64,000 nt of DNA from Pseudomonas solani (GCF_026072635.1 NZ_AP023081.1:5514501-5578500), one strand, 5' to 3'. Shown: positions 19,730 to 28,801, counted from the first letter of the stretch. Program-made: numbers and translations. The notes: a model not told the origin generated them from the letters alone.

Positions 19730-21331
19730 ATGGCGAACCAACAGCGGCCCGAGCTGCACACACTGGTCATCGAGCAGGACCTGCAAGAGCTACTCCAGGG
19801 CGCCAGCGGCTCCCTGATGAAGGATTCCCTGGCGGCCTACCTGCCCAGGCGCCGCTGGTTCTCCGGCGACGCGGCGGGCGAGGTGCACCTGCTCTATGCC
19901 GTGCCCTTCGGCGAGGCGGACGAACTCTGCGTACTGGCCGAGGTGGAGTGCCGCGACGGCGAGCGCCGCGAGCATTACCAGCTGCCCCTGGCTTTCGTCA
20001 CCGAGCACCAGGCCGGCAGCGCTGCGCCCGAACACCTGGCCCTGGCGCGCCTGCACCGGGGCCGCCAGGTGGGCCTGCTCACCGACGCCTTCACCCTGCC
20101 GGGCTTCGTGCGCCAGGTGGTGCGCCAGCTGAGCCGTGGCCAGGTGCTGCGCTGGCAGGGCAGCGAGCTGCAGTTCGTGCCCACCTCGCGCCTGGTGGAC
20201 TTCATCGGCGACCTGGACGGCGACGTCAGCCTGGTGTCTGCCGAGCAATCCAACAGTTCGGCGGTGATCGGCGACAGCATGGTGCTCAAGCTGGTGCGCC
20301 GGGTGCTGCCGGGCATCCATCCGGAAACCGAGATGGGCGGCTACCTCACCGAACACGGCTTCGCCAACATCCCGCCCTTGCTGGGCGAGGTGCGCCGCGT
20401 CGACGAGGCCGGCACGCCGCATACGCTGATGGTGCTGCAGGCCTTCCTCAGCAACCAGGGCGATGCCTGGCAGTGGACCCTGAACACCCTGGAGCGCGCC
20501 GTGCGCGACGAACTGGCCGGCGGCGCATCCGGGCAGGAGAGCCCGCACAGCGCACTGGGGGAACTGGAAGCCTTCGCCCGCATGCTCGGCCGCCGCCTCG
20601 GCGAGATGCACGAGGTGCTGGCCCGCCCCAGCGACAACCCCGACTTCGGCTACCGGAGCAGCGATATCGCGGAAACCAACGGCTGGGCCCACAGCGTCGG
20701 CCTGCAGTTGCACGAGGCGCTGGAACGGGTGGCCGAATCCCGCGAGGGCCTTTCCGAGTCCGCCCGGGCGCTGGCCGATTGGCTGGGCAGCCACCAGGCC
20801 GGGCTGCTCGAGGTGGTCGGCAAGCTGGCCCGGCACAGCGCCGGTGGCATCCGCATCCGCGTCCATGGCGACCTGCACCTGGGGCAGGTGCTGGTGGCCC
20901 GGGGCGACGCCTTCATCATCGATTTCGAGGGCGAGCCCACCCGCAGCCTAGAAGAACGCCGCGCCCGCCACAGCCCGCTGAAGGACGTGGCCGGCATGCT
21001 GCGCTCCTTCGATTACGCCGCCGCCATGGCCCTGCGCAACGCCCAGGGCGCCGATGCCCCCAGCGAGGCCGCCAGCGCCCGCCAGCGCATCGCCAGCAGC
21101 TACCGCAGCCAGGCGCGCACCGCCTTCCACGAAGCCTACCGGCTGGCCGCCGCGAGCCTGCCCCATGCCTGGCACGAGCGTGACGGCGAAGTCGCCGCCC
21201 TGGCGCTGTTCAGCATCGAGAAGGCCGCCTACGAAATCCTTTACGAAGCCCGCTACCGCCCCGATTGGCTGGATGTGCCGATGCTGGGGCTGGTGGAGTT
21301 GGGCCGTCATCTCCTGGGGAGCAAGCAATGA
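19730..21331 (+). CDS. Maltokinase (Pep2/Mak-like), stand-alone
   Basis: ATP-dependent maltose kinase (533 aa) that makes maltose-1-phosphate for GlgE. It has the N-cap region (LAAYLPRRRWFSGDAAGE) and an aminoglycoside-phosphotransferase-like core with the catalytic loop IRVHGDLHLGQVLV and the metal motif IIDFEGEP. In many Pseudomonas this domain is the C-terminal part of a roughly 1,100-aa TreS-Mak fusion. Here the trehalose synthase half is missing, and the N-terminal RPELHTLVIEQDL resembles the inter-domain linker. It is 10 bases after glgE and overlaps glgB by 4. Confidence 0.9.
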   Translation: MANQQRPELHTLVIEQDLQELLQGASGSLMKDSLAAYLPRRRWFSGDAAGEVHLLYAVPFGEADELCVLAEVECRDGERREHYQLPLAFVTEHQAGSAAPEHLALARLHRGRQVGLLTDAFTLPGFVRQVVRQLSRGQVLRWQGSELQFVPTSRLVDFIGDLDGDVSLVSAEQSNSSAVIGDSMVLKLVRRVLPGIHPETEMGGYLTEHGFANIPPLLGEVRRVDEAGTPHTLMVLQAFLSNQGDAWQWTLNTLERAVRDELAGGASGQESPHSALGELEAFARMLGRRLGEMHEVLARPSDNPDFGYRSSDIAETNGWAHSVGLQLHEALERVAESREGLSESARALADWLGSHQAGLLEVVGKLARHSAGGIRIRVHGDLHLGQVLVARGDAFIIDFEGEPTRSLEERRARHSPLKDVAGMLRSFDYAAAMALRNAQGADAPSEAASARQRIASSYRSQARTAFHEAYRLAAASLPHAWHERDGEVAALALFSIEKAAYEILYEARYRPDWLDVPMLGLVELGRHLLGSKQ

Positions 21332-23529
21332 ACGATGTAGCCATGGGGCAGGGCGCCGACCGCGCCCAGATCGAGGCGCTGGTACGGGCCGAGCACGGCG
21401 ACCCCTTCGCCTTCCTCGGCCCGCACCAGGATGACCAGGGGCCGGTGATCCGCGCCTACCTGCCCGGTGCCCTGGGCGTCGAACTGCTGGACGGCGACAG
21501 TGGCCAGTCCATGGGCCGCCTGGTGGAATCCGCCACTCCCGGGCTGTTCATCGCCCGGCCCGAGCGCCTGCACCGCTACCGCCTGCGCATCCATTGGGGC
21601 GAGGGCTTCCAGGAAACCGAAGACCCCTACAGCTTCGGTCCGTTGCTGGGCGAGACCGACCTTTACCTGTTCGCCGAGGGCAACCATCGCGAACTGGGCA
21701 AGGTCTTCGGTGCCCAGCTCACCGAGCACGAAGGCGTGCCCGGCGTGCGTTTCGCCCTCTGGGCACCCAACGCCCGGCGGGTTTCAGTGGTCGGGGCGTT
21801 CAATGGCTGGGATGGCCGCCGTCATCCCATGCGCCTGCGCCACCCGGCCGGGGTCTGGGAGCTGTTCGTGCCTCGCCTGCAGGCGGGCGAGGTTTACAAG
21901 TACGAGCTGCTCGGCCAGCACGGCGTGCTGCCGCTGAAGGCCGATCCGGTGGCCCTGGCCACCGAACTGCCGCCGGCCACCGGCTCGGTGGTTTCCGCGC
22001 CGCTGGAGTTCCACTGGCAGGACCAGGGCTGGATGGACGGCCGCCAGCGCGGCCAGGCCCATGACCGGCCGCTGTCGATCTACGAGGTGCATGTCGGTTC
22101 CTGGCGCAAGGAGGGCGGCAACGATGGCCGCGTGCTCAGCTGGCACGAACTGGCCGAGCAGTTGATCCCCTATGTGCAGGAGCTGGGCTTCAGCCATATC
22201 GAGTTGCTGCCGATCATGGAACACCCCTTCGGCGGCTCCTGGGGCTACCAGCCGCTGTCGCAGTTCGCGCCGACATCGCGCTATGGCAGCCCGCGCGACT
22301 TCGCCGCCTTCATCGACGCCTGCCACCGCGCCGGCATCGGCGTCATCCTCGACTGGGTGCCGGCGCATTTCCCCACCGACGCCCACGGTCTGGGCCGCTT
22401 CGACGGCACGGCGCTGTACGAGTACGAGCACCCCTTCGAGGGCTTCCACCAGGATTGGGACACCTACATCTACAACCTCGGCCGCACCGAGGTGCACGGC
22501 TTCATGCTGGCCTCGGCGCTGCACTGGCTGCGCGCCTACCACATCGATGGCCTGCGCGTGGATGCGGTGGCCTCGATGCTCTACCGCGACTACTCGCGCA
22601 AGGACGGCGAGTGGATCCCCAACCGCCACGGCGGCCGCGAGAACCTGGAGGCCATCGACTTCCTCCGGCACCTCAACGACGTGGTCGCCACCGAGGCGCC
22701 CGGCGCCCTGGTGATAGCCGAGGAATCCACCGCCTGGCCCGGGGTCAGCCGGCCCACCCGCGAAGGCGGCCTGGGCTTCGCCTACAAATGGAACATGGGC
22801 TGGATGCACGACAGCCTGAAGTACGCCAGCGAAGACCCGGTCAACCGCAGCCATCACCACCACCAGCTGACCTTCGGCCTGCTCTACGCCTTCTCCGAGC
22901 ACTTCATCCTGCCCATCTCCCACGACGAGGTGGTGCACGGCAAGCGCTCGCTGCTGGACAAGATGCCCGGCGACCGCTGGCAGAAATTCGCCAACCTGCG
23001 CCTGTACCTCAGCTTCATGTGGAGCCACCCGGGCAAGAAGCTGCTGTTCATGGGCTGCGAGTTCGGCCAATGGCGCGAATGGAGCCACGACAGCGAGCTG
23101 GACTGGTACCTGCTGCGCTACGGCGAGCACCTGGGTGTGCAGAGCCTGCTGCGCGACCTCAACGCCCTGTACCGCGCCGAGCCCGCGTTGCACCAGCTGG
23201 ACGGCGTCGCCGAAGGCTTCCAATGGCTGATCGGCGACGACAAGGCCAACAGCGTCTACGCCTGGCTGCGCAAGGGCCAGGACGGCGCGCCGCTATTGGT
23301 GGTGCACAACTTCACCCCGGTGCCGCGCCTCGGCTACCGCATCGGCGTACCGCTGCCCGGCACCTGGCAGGTGCTGCTCAACAGCGACACCGACGCCTAT
23401 GCCGGCAGCAACGCCGGCACCCTCGCCGAAGCGCACGCCGAAGACGACACCAGTCACGGCCAACCCCACTCCCTGGTGCTCGACCTCCCACCGCTCGGCG
23501 CGCTGATCCTCAAACCCACCTTGCCATAG
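21328..23529 (+). CDS. glgB: 1,4-alpha-glucan branching enzyme
   Basis: GH13_9 branching enzyme (733 aa) introducing alpha-1,6 branches. An N-terminal CBM48-type region (GDPFAFLGPHQDDQGPVIRA; FALWAPNARRVSVVGAFNGW) precedes the catalytic domain with nucleophile D412 in GLRVDAVASMLYRDY, acid/base E465 in VIAEESTAWPGV, and the transition-state Asp in LPISHDEVVHGKRS. A GlgB C-terminal domain ends NFTPVPR to LGALILKP. The ATG overlaps the maltokinase stop, indicating translational coupling. Confidence 0.97.
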   Translation: MNDVAMGQGADRAQIEALVRAEHGDPFAFLGPHQDDQGPVIRAYLPGALGVELLDGDSGQSMGRLVESATPGLFIARPERLHRYRLRIHWGEGFQETEDPYSFGPLLGETDLYLFAEGNHRELGKVFGAQLTEHEGVPGVRFALWAPNARRVSVVGAFNGWDGRRHPMRLRHPAGVWELFVPRLQAGEVYKYELLGQHGVLPLKADPVALATELPPATGSVVSAPLEFHWQDQGWMDGRQRGQAHDRPLSIYEVHVGSWRKEGGNDGRVLSWHELAEQLIPYVQELGFSHIELLPIMEHPFGGSWGYQPLSQFAPTSRYGSPRDFAAFIDACHRAGIGVILDWVPAHFPTDAHGLGRFDGTALYEYEHPFEGFHQDWDTYIYNLGRTEVHGFMLASALHWLRAYHIDGLRVDAVASMLYRDYSRKDGEWIPNRHGGRENLEAIDFLRHLNDVVATEAPGALVIAEESTAWPGVSRPTREGGLGFAYKWNMGWMHDSLKYASEDPVNRSHHHHQLTFGLLYAFSEHFILPISHDEVVHGKRSLLDKMPGDRWQKFANLRLYLSFMWSHPGKKLLFMGCEFGQWREWSHDSELDWYLLRYGEHLGVQSLLRDLNALYRAEPALHQLDGVAEGFQWLIGDDKANSVYAWLRKGQDGAPLLVVHNFTPVPRLGYRIGVPLPGTWQVLLNSDTDAYAGSNAGTLAEAHAEDDTSHGQPHSLVLDLPPLGALILKPTLP

Positions 23530-23972
23530 GTTGGCGCTGTTCCGTAGGTTGGCGCCGAGCGCAGCGAGGCCCAACGGAGCGATGTCGGACCGGGCCAAAA
23601 GGGCGGGCTCTGCGTAGGGTGGAGGTCGCTCTTTACCTCCACCCGCGGTGTTGCACGGGGCCGCGATGGTGGATGGGTGGAGCGTCATCCACCCTACGAA
23701 TCGTGCCTTGGATCAACCGGAACGTCGGGTTGCACCCGACCTACAAGGTGGCGCTGCGCCGTAGGTTGGTGCCGAGCGTAGCGAGGCCCAACGGAGCGGG
23801 GTTCGGCTCTGCTGCGTTGGGCTTCGTACCTCAACCCAACCTACATCCGTGCCAGGACGGCTCCACGTTGTGGGAGCGGCTTCAGCCGCGAAAGATCCGC
23901 CGCCGGCACAACGCTGCGAGCGGCCGGACAGTCCATCACGAATGAATTCGCTCACGGGGTGTGCCCCGGGTT
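23530..23972. repeat. Dispersed hairpin repeats between glgB and gspJ
   Basis: No gene here. Units seen: GTAGGTTGGCGCCGAGCGCA with GCGAGGCCCAACGGAGCG (about 23546-23580) and again, as GTAGGTTGGTGCCGAGCGTA, at 23761-23797; GTAGGGTGGAGGTCGCTCTT with its paired end (about 23615-23645); ATGGTGGATGGGTGGAGCGT with CATCCACCCTAC (about 23666-23697); and REP-like GTGGGAGCGGCTTCAGCCGC (23871-23890) and ACGAATGAATTCGCTCAC (23939-23956). The convergent gene ends make read-through buffering plausible. Confidence 0.65.
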
Positions 23973-24593
23973 TCACTCGAACGGCCCCATCACCTGGCGG
24001 TAATGCTCGGTGCCTTGTGGTGTCTGGCGGGTGAGGGTGAGCTCCAGGCCCCGGGGGTTTTCCACCGGGGTGCCGGTGAGGGTTGCCCAGCCCTTGCCGG
24101 GGCGCCAGGTGCGCAGGTCGAACTCGCTTACGCCGCTCATCACCGCCACGCCCTTGCCGGGAGCCGGCAGCGGGTAGCGCGTGCTGGGGGTGGAGGCGGC
24201 GCGGTAGAGGGTGTCGCCTTCCACCCACCAGCGCACCCGCAGCAGGCGGCCGGGGCGGGACGGGGCGACGCGCACCAGTTCCAGGCGCGGCGGGCCATTG
24301 CCTCCGCCGCGCAATACCAGGGCCGGCGGCCCGGAGCGGATCGGTTTTGCATCCGCGTCGGCGTCCGGGCGCAGGGGTTCCAGCAGTTCGGTGGTGGCGC
24401 GCTGGGCCAGGTCGCGCTGCAACTGGTTAAGGGCGCGCAGCAGCTCGTCGTTGCGTTCGGCCGCCGCCTGCAGGTGGGCGTCGCTGCGGCTCACGCTGTC
24501 CAGCCCGCGCCAGGCCACCAGGGACACCAGCGCCATCAGCAGGATCGCCACCATCACCTCGATCAGGGTGAAACCCCGTTGCTTCGTCATCAC
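23973..24593 (-). CDS. gspJ: Type II secretion minor pseudopilin GspJ (HxcW-like)
   Basis: Minor pseudopilin (206 aa) of the pseudopilus tip. Class III leader MMTKQRG with cleavage before FTLIEVMVAILLMALVSLVAWR, glutamate at +5. The rest is GspJ-like, including WWVEGDTLYRAASTP and a C-terminal TLTRQTPQGTEHYRQV. It is the downstream partner of gspH on the minus strand, with a 4-base ATGA overlap. Gene order equals the P. aeruginosa hxcW-U-P-V-T-X-Y-Z-Q-R-S cluster. Confidence 0.88.
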   Translation of the reverse strand: MMTKQRGFTLIEVMVAILLMALVSLVAWRGLDSVSRSDAHLQAAAERNDELLRALNQLQRDLAQRATTELLEPLRPDADADAKPIRSGPPALVLRGGGNGPPRLELVRVAPSRPGRLLRVRWWVEGDTLYRAASTPSTRYPLPAPGKGVAVMSGVSEFDLRTWRPGKGWATLTGTPVENPRGLELTLTRQTPQGTEHYRQVMGPFE

Positions 24594-25060
24594 TGCACCT
24601 CGATACGGCCGGATGGTTCACGCACGACCCTGACGCTGTTGCGCCCATCGGACAGCTCGATGCGCGCCGGCTCGCCTATCCACTCGGCGTCGATCAGCAG
24701 CCAGCGGCCGCTGCTCAGGCGCACATCCAGCGGGTGCACCTGCCAGGTACGCGGGCGCAGTTGCGGGTCGCCGGCGAACGCACGCTCATCGGCGCCGTCG
24801 TCGCCCAGGCGCAGGAAGCGGTAGCCGCGCGCGTCCGCCTGCCAGGCGATGGCGCGGCCGTCGGCGCGGGCCTCGTCCTGGGCGGTCTGCAGCAGCAGGG
24901 CCAGGCGCTTGGCGTCTTCCCGCAGCAGGCGCGCCGGATCGGGGCGGATGCTCAGGCTGATGGCGGCCGTGGCGATGCCGACGATCACCAGCACCACCAT
25001 CAGCTCGATCAGGGTGAAGCCCCGTTGCGACCGCCCGGCAACCTCGGGAGGAGGTGAAAT
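24590..25060 (-). CDS. gspH: Type II secretion minor pseudopilin GspH (HxcU-like), start uncertain
   Basis: Pseudopilin with prepilin site SQRG|FTLIELMVVLVIVGIATAA and a GspH body (ARADGRAIAWQADARGYRFL ... RIELSDGRNSVRVVREPSG). No ATG, GTG or TTG lies in frame within a sensible distance. The first in-frame ATG, at 25552, would force it across the oppositely oriented gspC gene. Candidate starts are ATT at 25060 (leader of 14 residues, used here, 156 aa) and CTG at 25096 (leader of 26). Neither has a good ribosome-binding site. A sequencing error or small indel near 25030-25100 is also possible. Confidence 0.75.
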   Translation of the reverse strand: MSPPPEVAGRSQRGFTLIELMVVLVIVGIATAAISLSIRPDPARLLREDAKRLALLLQTAQDEARADGRAIAWQADARGYRFLRLGDDGADERAFAGDPQLRPRTWQVHPLDVRLSSGRWLLIDAEWIGEPARIELSDGRNSVRVVREPSGRIEVQ

Positions 25061-25117
25061 AAAACCGTGAAGATCGGCTGCTAGCGTCGGGGCCAGGAAT
25101 TTTTGGAGGACCGCCGG

Positions 25118-25546
25118 ATGCGCCTTATCAGCCGCTTCAACCCCACCGCATGGGTCCAGGGCGCCGCGCTGGCGGCCACCCTGGCGGGCCTGGTCACCTG
25201 GGGGCTGTTGCTGGGGGACCCCACGCCGCAGCAGGCCCAGGCGCGCAGCGAAGCCCCGCAGCCGGTGCCGGCCGCTGCCCACGATGCGGCGCAGTGGTTC
25301 GCCAGCCGTGCCAGCCAGCTGGACGTGCGCCTCACCGGGCTGTTCGCCGGGGAGCGCGGCGCCGTGGCCATCCTCGCCATCGACGATGCACCGCCGCGCG
25401 CCTTCCTCACCGGCGAAAGCCTGGGCGAAGGCGTGCGCCTGGATGCCATTGAGGGGGACGCGGTGATCATCGCCCGGGGCAGCGAAACCCAGCGCCTGTC
25501 CATCGCCCGCCTGCCCGAGGCGCCGCCGCTGCCATCCCTGCGTTGA
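25118..25546 (+). CDS. gspC: Type II secretion inner-membrane protein GspC (HxcP-like)
   Basis: Short GspC-type protein (142 aa) linking the inner-membrane platform with the secretin. A cytoplasmic stub (MRLISRFNPTAW), one transmembrane segment (GAALAATLAGLVTWGLLLG), a Pro/Ala-rich linker and a homology region (LDVRLTGLFAGERGAVAILA ... GVRLDAIEGDAVIIARG) are visible. No PDZ or coiled-coil domain follows, so specificity features of XcpP-like proteins are absent, as known for HxcP. GGAGGA is 7 bases upstream of the ATG. It is alone on the plus strand between two leftward pseudopilin genes. Confidence 0.8.
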   Translation: MRLISRFNPTAWVQGAALAATLAGLVTWGLLLGDPTPQQAQARSEAPQPVPAAAHDAAQWFASRASQLDVRLTGLFAGERGAVAILAIDDAPPRAFLTGESLGEGVRLDAIEGDAVIIARGSETQRLSIARLPEAPPLPSLR

Positions 25547-25548
25547 GT

Positions 25549-25926
25549 TCACGGCGTCACCTGCAGGCGGTCGCGCGCTACCAGGGTTTCCAGGCGTGCC
25601 AGGGGCGGGCCGCCGCGTTCGCGGTCATGCACGCGGATGCTCAGTTGCAGCAGGTCGCCCACGGGGGTGACGCGCTGCTCGCAGCTCAAGCGCAAGCGCC
25701 CCTGATCACATTCCAGCACCTTGCGGCCATTGCCCGGCAACCCCTCCAGGCGCAGCTCCGCCATGCGCCCCTGGGCCGCCAGCAGGGCGATGGAGCGGTC
25801 GCGCAGCAGGCCATCGGCCTGGGTCATCTGCCCAGCGGCACGCACCGCCGCCGACATGGCCACGGCGACGATGGCCAGCGCCACCAGCACTTCGATCAGG
25901 GTGAAACCGGACGCTTGTCGGTGCAT
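25549..25926 (-). CDS. gspI: Type II secretion minor pseudopilin GspI (HxcV-like)
   Basis: Minor pseudopilin (125 aa from this start). Leader MHRQASG, cleavage before FTLIEVLVALAIVAVAMSAA, then the GspI body with LLAAQGRMAELRLEGLPG and a conserved cysteine pair (LECDQGRLRLSCEQRV). AAGG lies 8 bases before the ATG at 25926; an ATG at 25944 (MRKAHAMHRQ) is the alternative. It converges on gspC with a 2-base gap and is divergent from gspG. Confidence 0.87.
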   Translation of the reverse strand: MHRQASGFTLIEVLVALAIVAVAMSAAVRAAGQMTQADGLLRDRSIALLAAQGRMAELRLEGLPGNGRKVLECDQGRLRLSCEQRVTPVGDLLQLSIRVHDRERGGPPLARLETLVARDRLQVTP

Positions 25927-25992
25927 CGCGTGGGCCTTGCGCATGGCGGGGGTCACAGGGCAGGGAAGAAGGCTCCAGCCTAGCGGCCGCGT

Positions 25993-26010
25993 CTGACGAA
26001 ACGCTGACGG
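25993..26010 (+). promoter_or_regulatory. Pho-box-like direct repeat upstream of gspG
   Basis: CTGACGA-AACG-CTGACGG: two 7-mers separated by four bases, the architecture of PhoB sites (CTGTCAT-N4-CTGTCAT), matching at four or five of seven positions each. It sits between the divergent gspI and gspG genes. The Hxc system of P. aeruginosa is induced by phosphate starvation, which makes this plausible. Confidence 0.5.
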
Positions 26011-26208
26011 AAACACCGGAGAACGCGGCCGCCGTTCTCCGTGGCAGCGCGTCGCAGGCCCCATGGCGTGGGCATCGTGGCGCGGTGCTGGGGAAATCCT
26101 CCCGAGGATTTTCAATACCAGTGACATATGCGCTTGGAACAATCCGGGGCGAAAGGACAGGCCCGGCTCCCGGAGACGCGGCCCGATGCAAACCCAAGGA
26201 GTGTCGAG

Positions 26209-26658
26209 ATGGATATCGCGCGGTTCAGCTCCCCGGTTCGCGGCCGGAATGGCCAGCAAGGTTTCACCCTTATCGAGATCATGGTGGTGGTGGTCATCCT
26301 CGGCATTCTCGCCGCCATGGTGGTGCCCAAGGTGCTCGACCGCCCCGACCAGGCCCGCGCCACCGCCGCGCGCCAGGACATCGGCGGGCTGATGCAGGCG
26401 CTCAAGCTCTATCGCCTCGACCAGGGCCGCTACCCCAGCCAGAACGAGGGTCTGAAGGTGCTGGTGGAACGCCCGGCGAATGCCACCTCGAGCAACTGGC
26501 GCTCCTACCTCGAACGCCTGCCCAACGACCCCTGGGGCCGCCCGTACAACTACCTCAACCCCGGCGCCAACGGCGAGGTGGACATCTTCTCCCTGGGCGC
26601 CGACGGCCAGCCCGAGGGCGAGGGCGTGAATGCCGATATCGGCTCCTGGCAGTTGTAG
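26209..26658 (+). CDS. gspG: Type II secretion major pseudopilin GspG (HxcT-like)
   Basis: Major pseudopilin (149 aa) that polymerises into the pseudopilus. Leader MDIARFSSPVRGRNGQQG, then FTLIEIMVVVVILGILAAMV with E5. The GspG signature follows: RQDIGGLMQALKLYRLDQGR, YPSQNEGLKVLV, LERLPNDPWGRPYNYLNPG and the calcium-loop region ending DIGSWQL. The start at 26209 has AAGGAG 7 bases upstream; further upstream sequence is promoter. It begins the seven-gene rightward run. Confidence 0.95.
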   Translation: MDIARFSSPVRGRNGQQGFTLIEIMVVVVILGILAAMVVPKVLDRPDQARATAARQDIGGLMQALKLYRLDQGRYPSQNEGLKVLVERPANATSSNWRSYLERLPNDPWGRPYNYLNPGANGEVDIFSLGADGQPEGEGVNADIGSWQL

Positions 26659-26666
26659 GCCGCGCC

Positions 26667-27635
26667 ATGCATCCCCTGGCCAGCCAACGCGGCATGGCGG
26701 TGATCAGCGCCTTGCTGATCGCTGCCGTAGTGGCGGTGATCGCCGCCGGCATGATCGCCCGTCAGACGCGCATCACCCGCGCGGTGGAAAGCGAGAACCA
26801 GCGCCTGCAGGGCGCCTGGGCCGCGCGCGGCGCCCTGGAGTGGAGCCGCCAGCGGCTGTGGGAGGAGCGCCTGCGCGAACCCGCCACCCGGCTCGACCAG
26901 GCCTGGGCGCAGCCCTTGCGCAACCTCAGCCTGGGTGAGGGGACTGCCTTCGAGGGCGCGATTCTCGACGAGCAGGGCCGCTTCAACCTGCGCAACCTGG
27001 TGCGTGACGAGCAGCTCGACCCCCTGGAGATGGCCACCTTCGAGCGACTCTGCGCGCTGCTGGGGGTGCCCCAGGAGGCCGCCGCACGCATCGCCCGCCG
27101 GGTGATCGACGCCTATGCCTACCGCATCTACCCGCCCCGCAGCGAACCGGCCAACAACAGCGGCTTCGACAGCGGCCGGCTGACCTCACCGGAAGCGCAG
27201 AATCGCGCCTTCGAAGCCAAGCGCCCCATGCTGCGTCGCCTCGAAGACCTGGCCGACCTGCCTGGCGTGCCAGCCGATGCCCTGCAACGCCTGGCGCCCT
27301 TCGTCACGCTGCTGCCCATGCCCACCTGGGTCAACGGCAACACCGCCAGCGCCGAGGTGATCGCCGCGCGAGTACCCGGCCTTGGCCTGGAGCGCGCCCG
27401 TGCGCTGATCGCCGAGCGCGACCGCGGCCAGTGGTTCATCAACAGTGGCGACGTGCTCAACCGCCTACGCATGCCGGACATGACCACCGAACTGGTGCGC
27501 ATCGGCATCACCAGCGAGTGGTTCCTGGTGCGCGGCCTGGCCTGTGCTGGTGAGCGTCGCAGCCCGGTGGAGGCGCTGTTGTTCCGTGCCGAGGAAAGCC
27601 AGCCGCGCATCGTCTGGTCGCGGGTGGGCGCATGA
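26667..27635 (+). CDS. gspK: Type II secretion minor pseudopilin GspK (HxcX-like)
   Basis: GspK (322 aa), the pseudopilus tip cap that nucleates with GspI and GspJ. N-terminus MHPLASQRG|MAVISALLIAAVVAVIAAG; as usual for GspK there is no Glu at position +5. The large domain contains FNLRNLVRDEQLDPLEMATF, RRVIDAYAYRIYPPRSEP and two SAM-like helix-hairpin segments. It is 8 bases after gspG and overlaps gspL by 4. Confidence 0.93.
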   Translation: MHPLASQRGMAVISALLIAAVVAVIAAGMIARQTRITRAVESENQRLQGAWAARGALEWSRQRLWEERLREPATRLDQAWAQPLRNLSLGEGTAFEGAILDEQGRFNLRNLVRDEQLDPLEMATFERLCALLGVPQEAAARIARRVIDAYAYRIYPPRSEPANNSGFDSGRLTSPEAQNRAFEAKRPMLRRLEDLADLPGVPADALQRLAPFVTLLPMPTWVNGNTASAEVIAARVPGLGLERARALIAERDRGQWFINSGDVLNRLRMPDMTTELVRIGITSEWFLVRGLACAGERRSPVEALLFRAEESQPRIVWSRVGA

Positions 27636-28801
27636 GCGCGCTGCTGCTGCGGATCGCCCTGCCAGCCCTGGACGGGCTGCGCCCCGAGGCCGAGGTGGAG
27701 TACGCCTGGCTGGACCGCCAGGGCAACCTGGATAACCAAGGCATTGCCAGCCTCGCCGAGCTGGGTCGCCAGGCCCGGGGCAAGGCCGTGGAACTGGTGC
27801 TGCACCCCGACGACAGCCTGCTGGCCAGCCTCGAACTGCCGCCGTTGCCCGCTGCGCGCCTGGGCGATGCCGTGCGTTGCGCAGCAGATGGCCTGGTGCT
27901 CGGCGGTTGCGAGGGGCTGCAACTGGTGCACGGCCCGCGTCAGGCCGATGGCCGGGTGCAGCTCGTCTGGCTGGAACGCGAGCGCCTGCAACGCCTGTTG
28001 CACGGCCTGCGGCAATGCGCGCTGGAGCCCCGTGGCCTCTATGGCGCACCGTTCTTCCTGGCGGCGGACAAGGGCACGGCCTGTGCGCAGCTGCGCGACG
28101 GCCAATTGTTGGTGCGCGACGGTGCACAGGGCGGCTGGGTGCATCCCCTGCCTGAAGATTGCCTGCCGCGCTTGCTGGAGAGCGGCGTGGCGCCGGACTG
28201 GCCCGGCGAAGTGCCCGAAGGCCTGCCGGGCGAGGCCGTGGCCGCCAGCCGCCGTTGGACCGGCGCGGTGCCCGCCTGCAACCTGCTGCTGGGGCTTGCG
28301 GGCCCGGCCCAGGGGCCGCGGCGCTGGGGTCGGGCCGTGGCCTGCTGCGCCCTGGCTGCTGCCGTGTGGACCCTCGGCCTCAACCTCCACGCCTCGCAGA
28401 TGGCCAGCCAGGGCCTGGCGCTCAAGCAACAGATGTCGCAGCGGGTGAAGCAGGTCTTCCCGCAGTTGCCGGTGGTGCTCAACCCCTTGCAGCAAGCCCG
28501 CCAGCAGCGCGACGCGCGCCTGGCCGGTGGCACCCAGGACGGCCCCGGGCGCTTCGCCGCCATGGTGCAGCAGGCCGTTGGCGCCATGCCCTTCGCCCTG
28601 GGCGCCATCGAGTCCATCGATTACGACGGCGAGACCCTGCGCCTGACGCCCCGCGCCGGCGTGCGCAAGCCCCCGGCGGACCCCGCCTGGCAGGCGGCCC
28701 TGGCCCAGGCCGGGCTGCAAGCTGGCATCGGCGCCGATGGCTGGAGCCTGAAACGCCTGCCGGCGGATGCGCTGAAAAGCGAGGCCGGCCGTGATGAATG
28801 A
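27632..28801 (+). CDS. gspL: Type II secretion platform protein GspL (HxcY-like)
   Basis: Bitopic inner-membrane protein (389 aa) that recruits the GspE ATPase. The cytoplasmic actin-like domain (LPPLPAARLGDAVRCAADGL; VWLERERLQRLLHGLR) occupies about residues 1-240, one membrane helix follows (GRAVACCALAAAVWTLGLNL, about 235-255), then a periplasmic ferredoxin-like domain ending RLPADALKSEAGRDE. Overlaps at both ends fit tight operon translation. Confidence 0.9.
   Translation: MSALLLRIALPALDGLRPEAEVEYAWLDRQGNLDNQGIASLAELGRQARGKAVELVLHPDDSLLASLELPPLPAARLGDAVRCAADGLVLGGCEGLQLVHGPRQADGRVQLVWLERERLQRLLHGLRQCALEPRGLYGAPFFLAADKGTACAQLRDGQLLVRDGAQGGWVHPLPEDCLPRLLESGVAPDWPGEVPEGLPGEAVAASRRWTGAVPACNLLLGLAGPAQGPRRWGRAVACCALAAAVWTLGLNLHASQMASQGLALKQQMSQRVKQVFPQLPVVLNPLQQARQQRDARLAGGTQDGPGRFAAMVQQAVGAMPFALGAIESIDYDGETLRLTPRAGVRKPPADPAWQAALAQAGLQAGIGADGWSLKRLPADALKSEAGRDE

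Noticed and set aside
21784..23223. Minus-strand 479-codon frame opposite glgB
   Set aside because: Antisense to a clear branching enzyme; no ribosome-binding site or family features.
24590..25552. gspH extended to the ATG at 25552 (320 aa)
   Set aside because: Would place 160 unrelated residues before the prepilin leader and run fully antisense to gspC.
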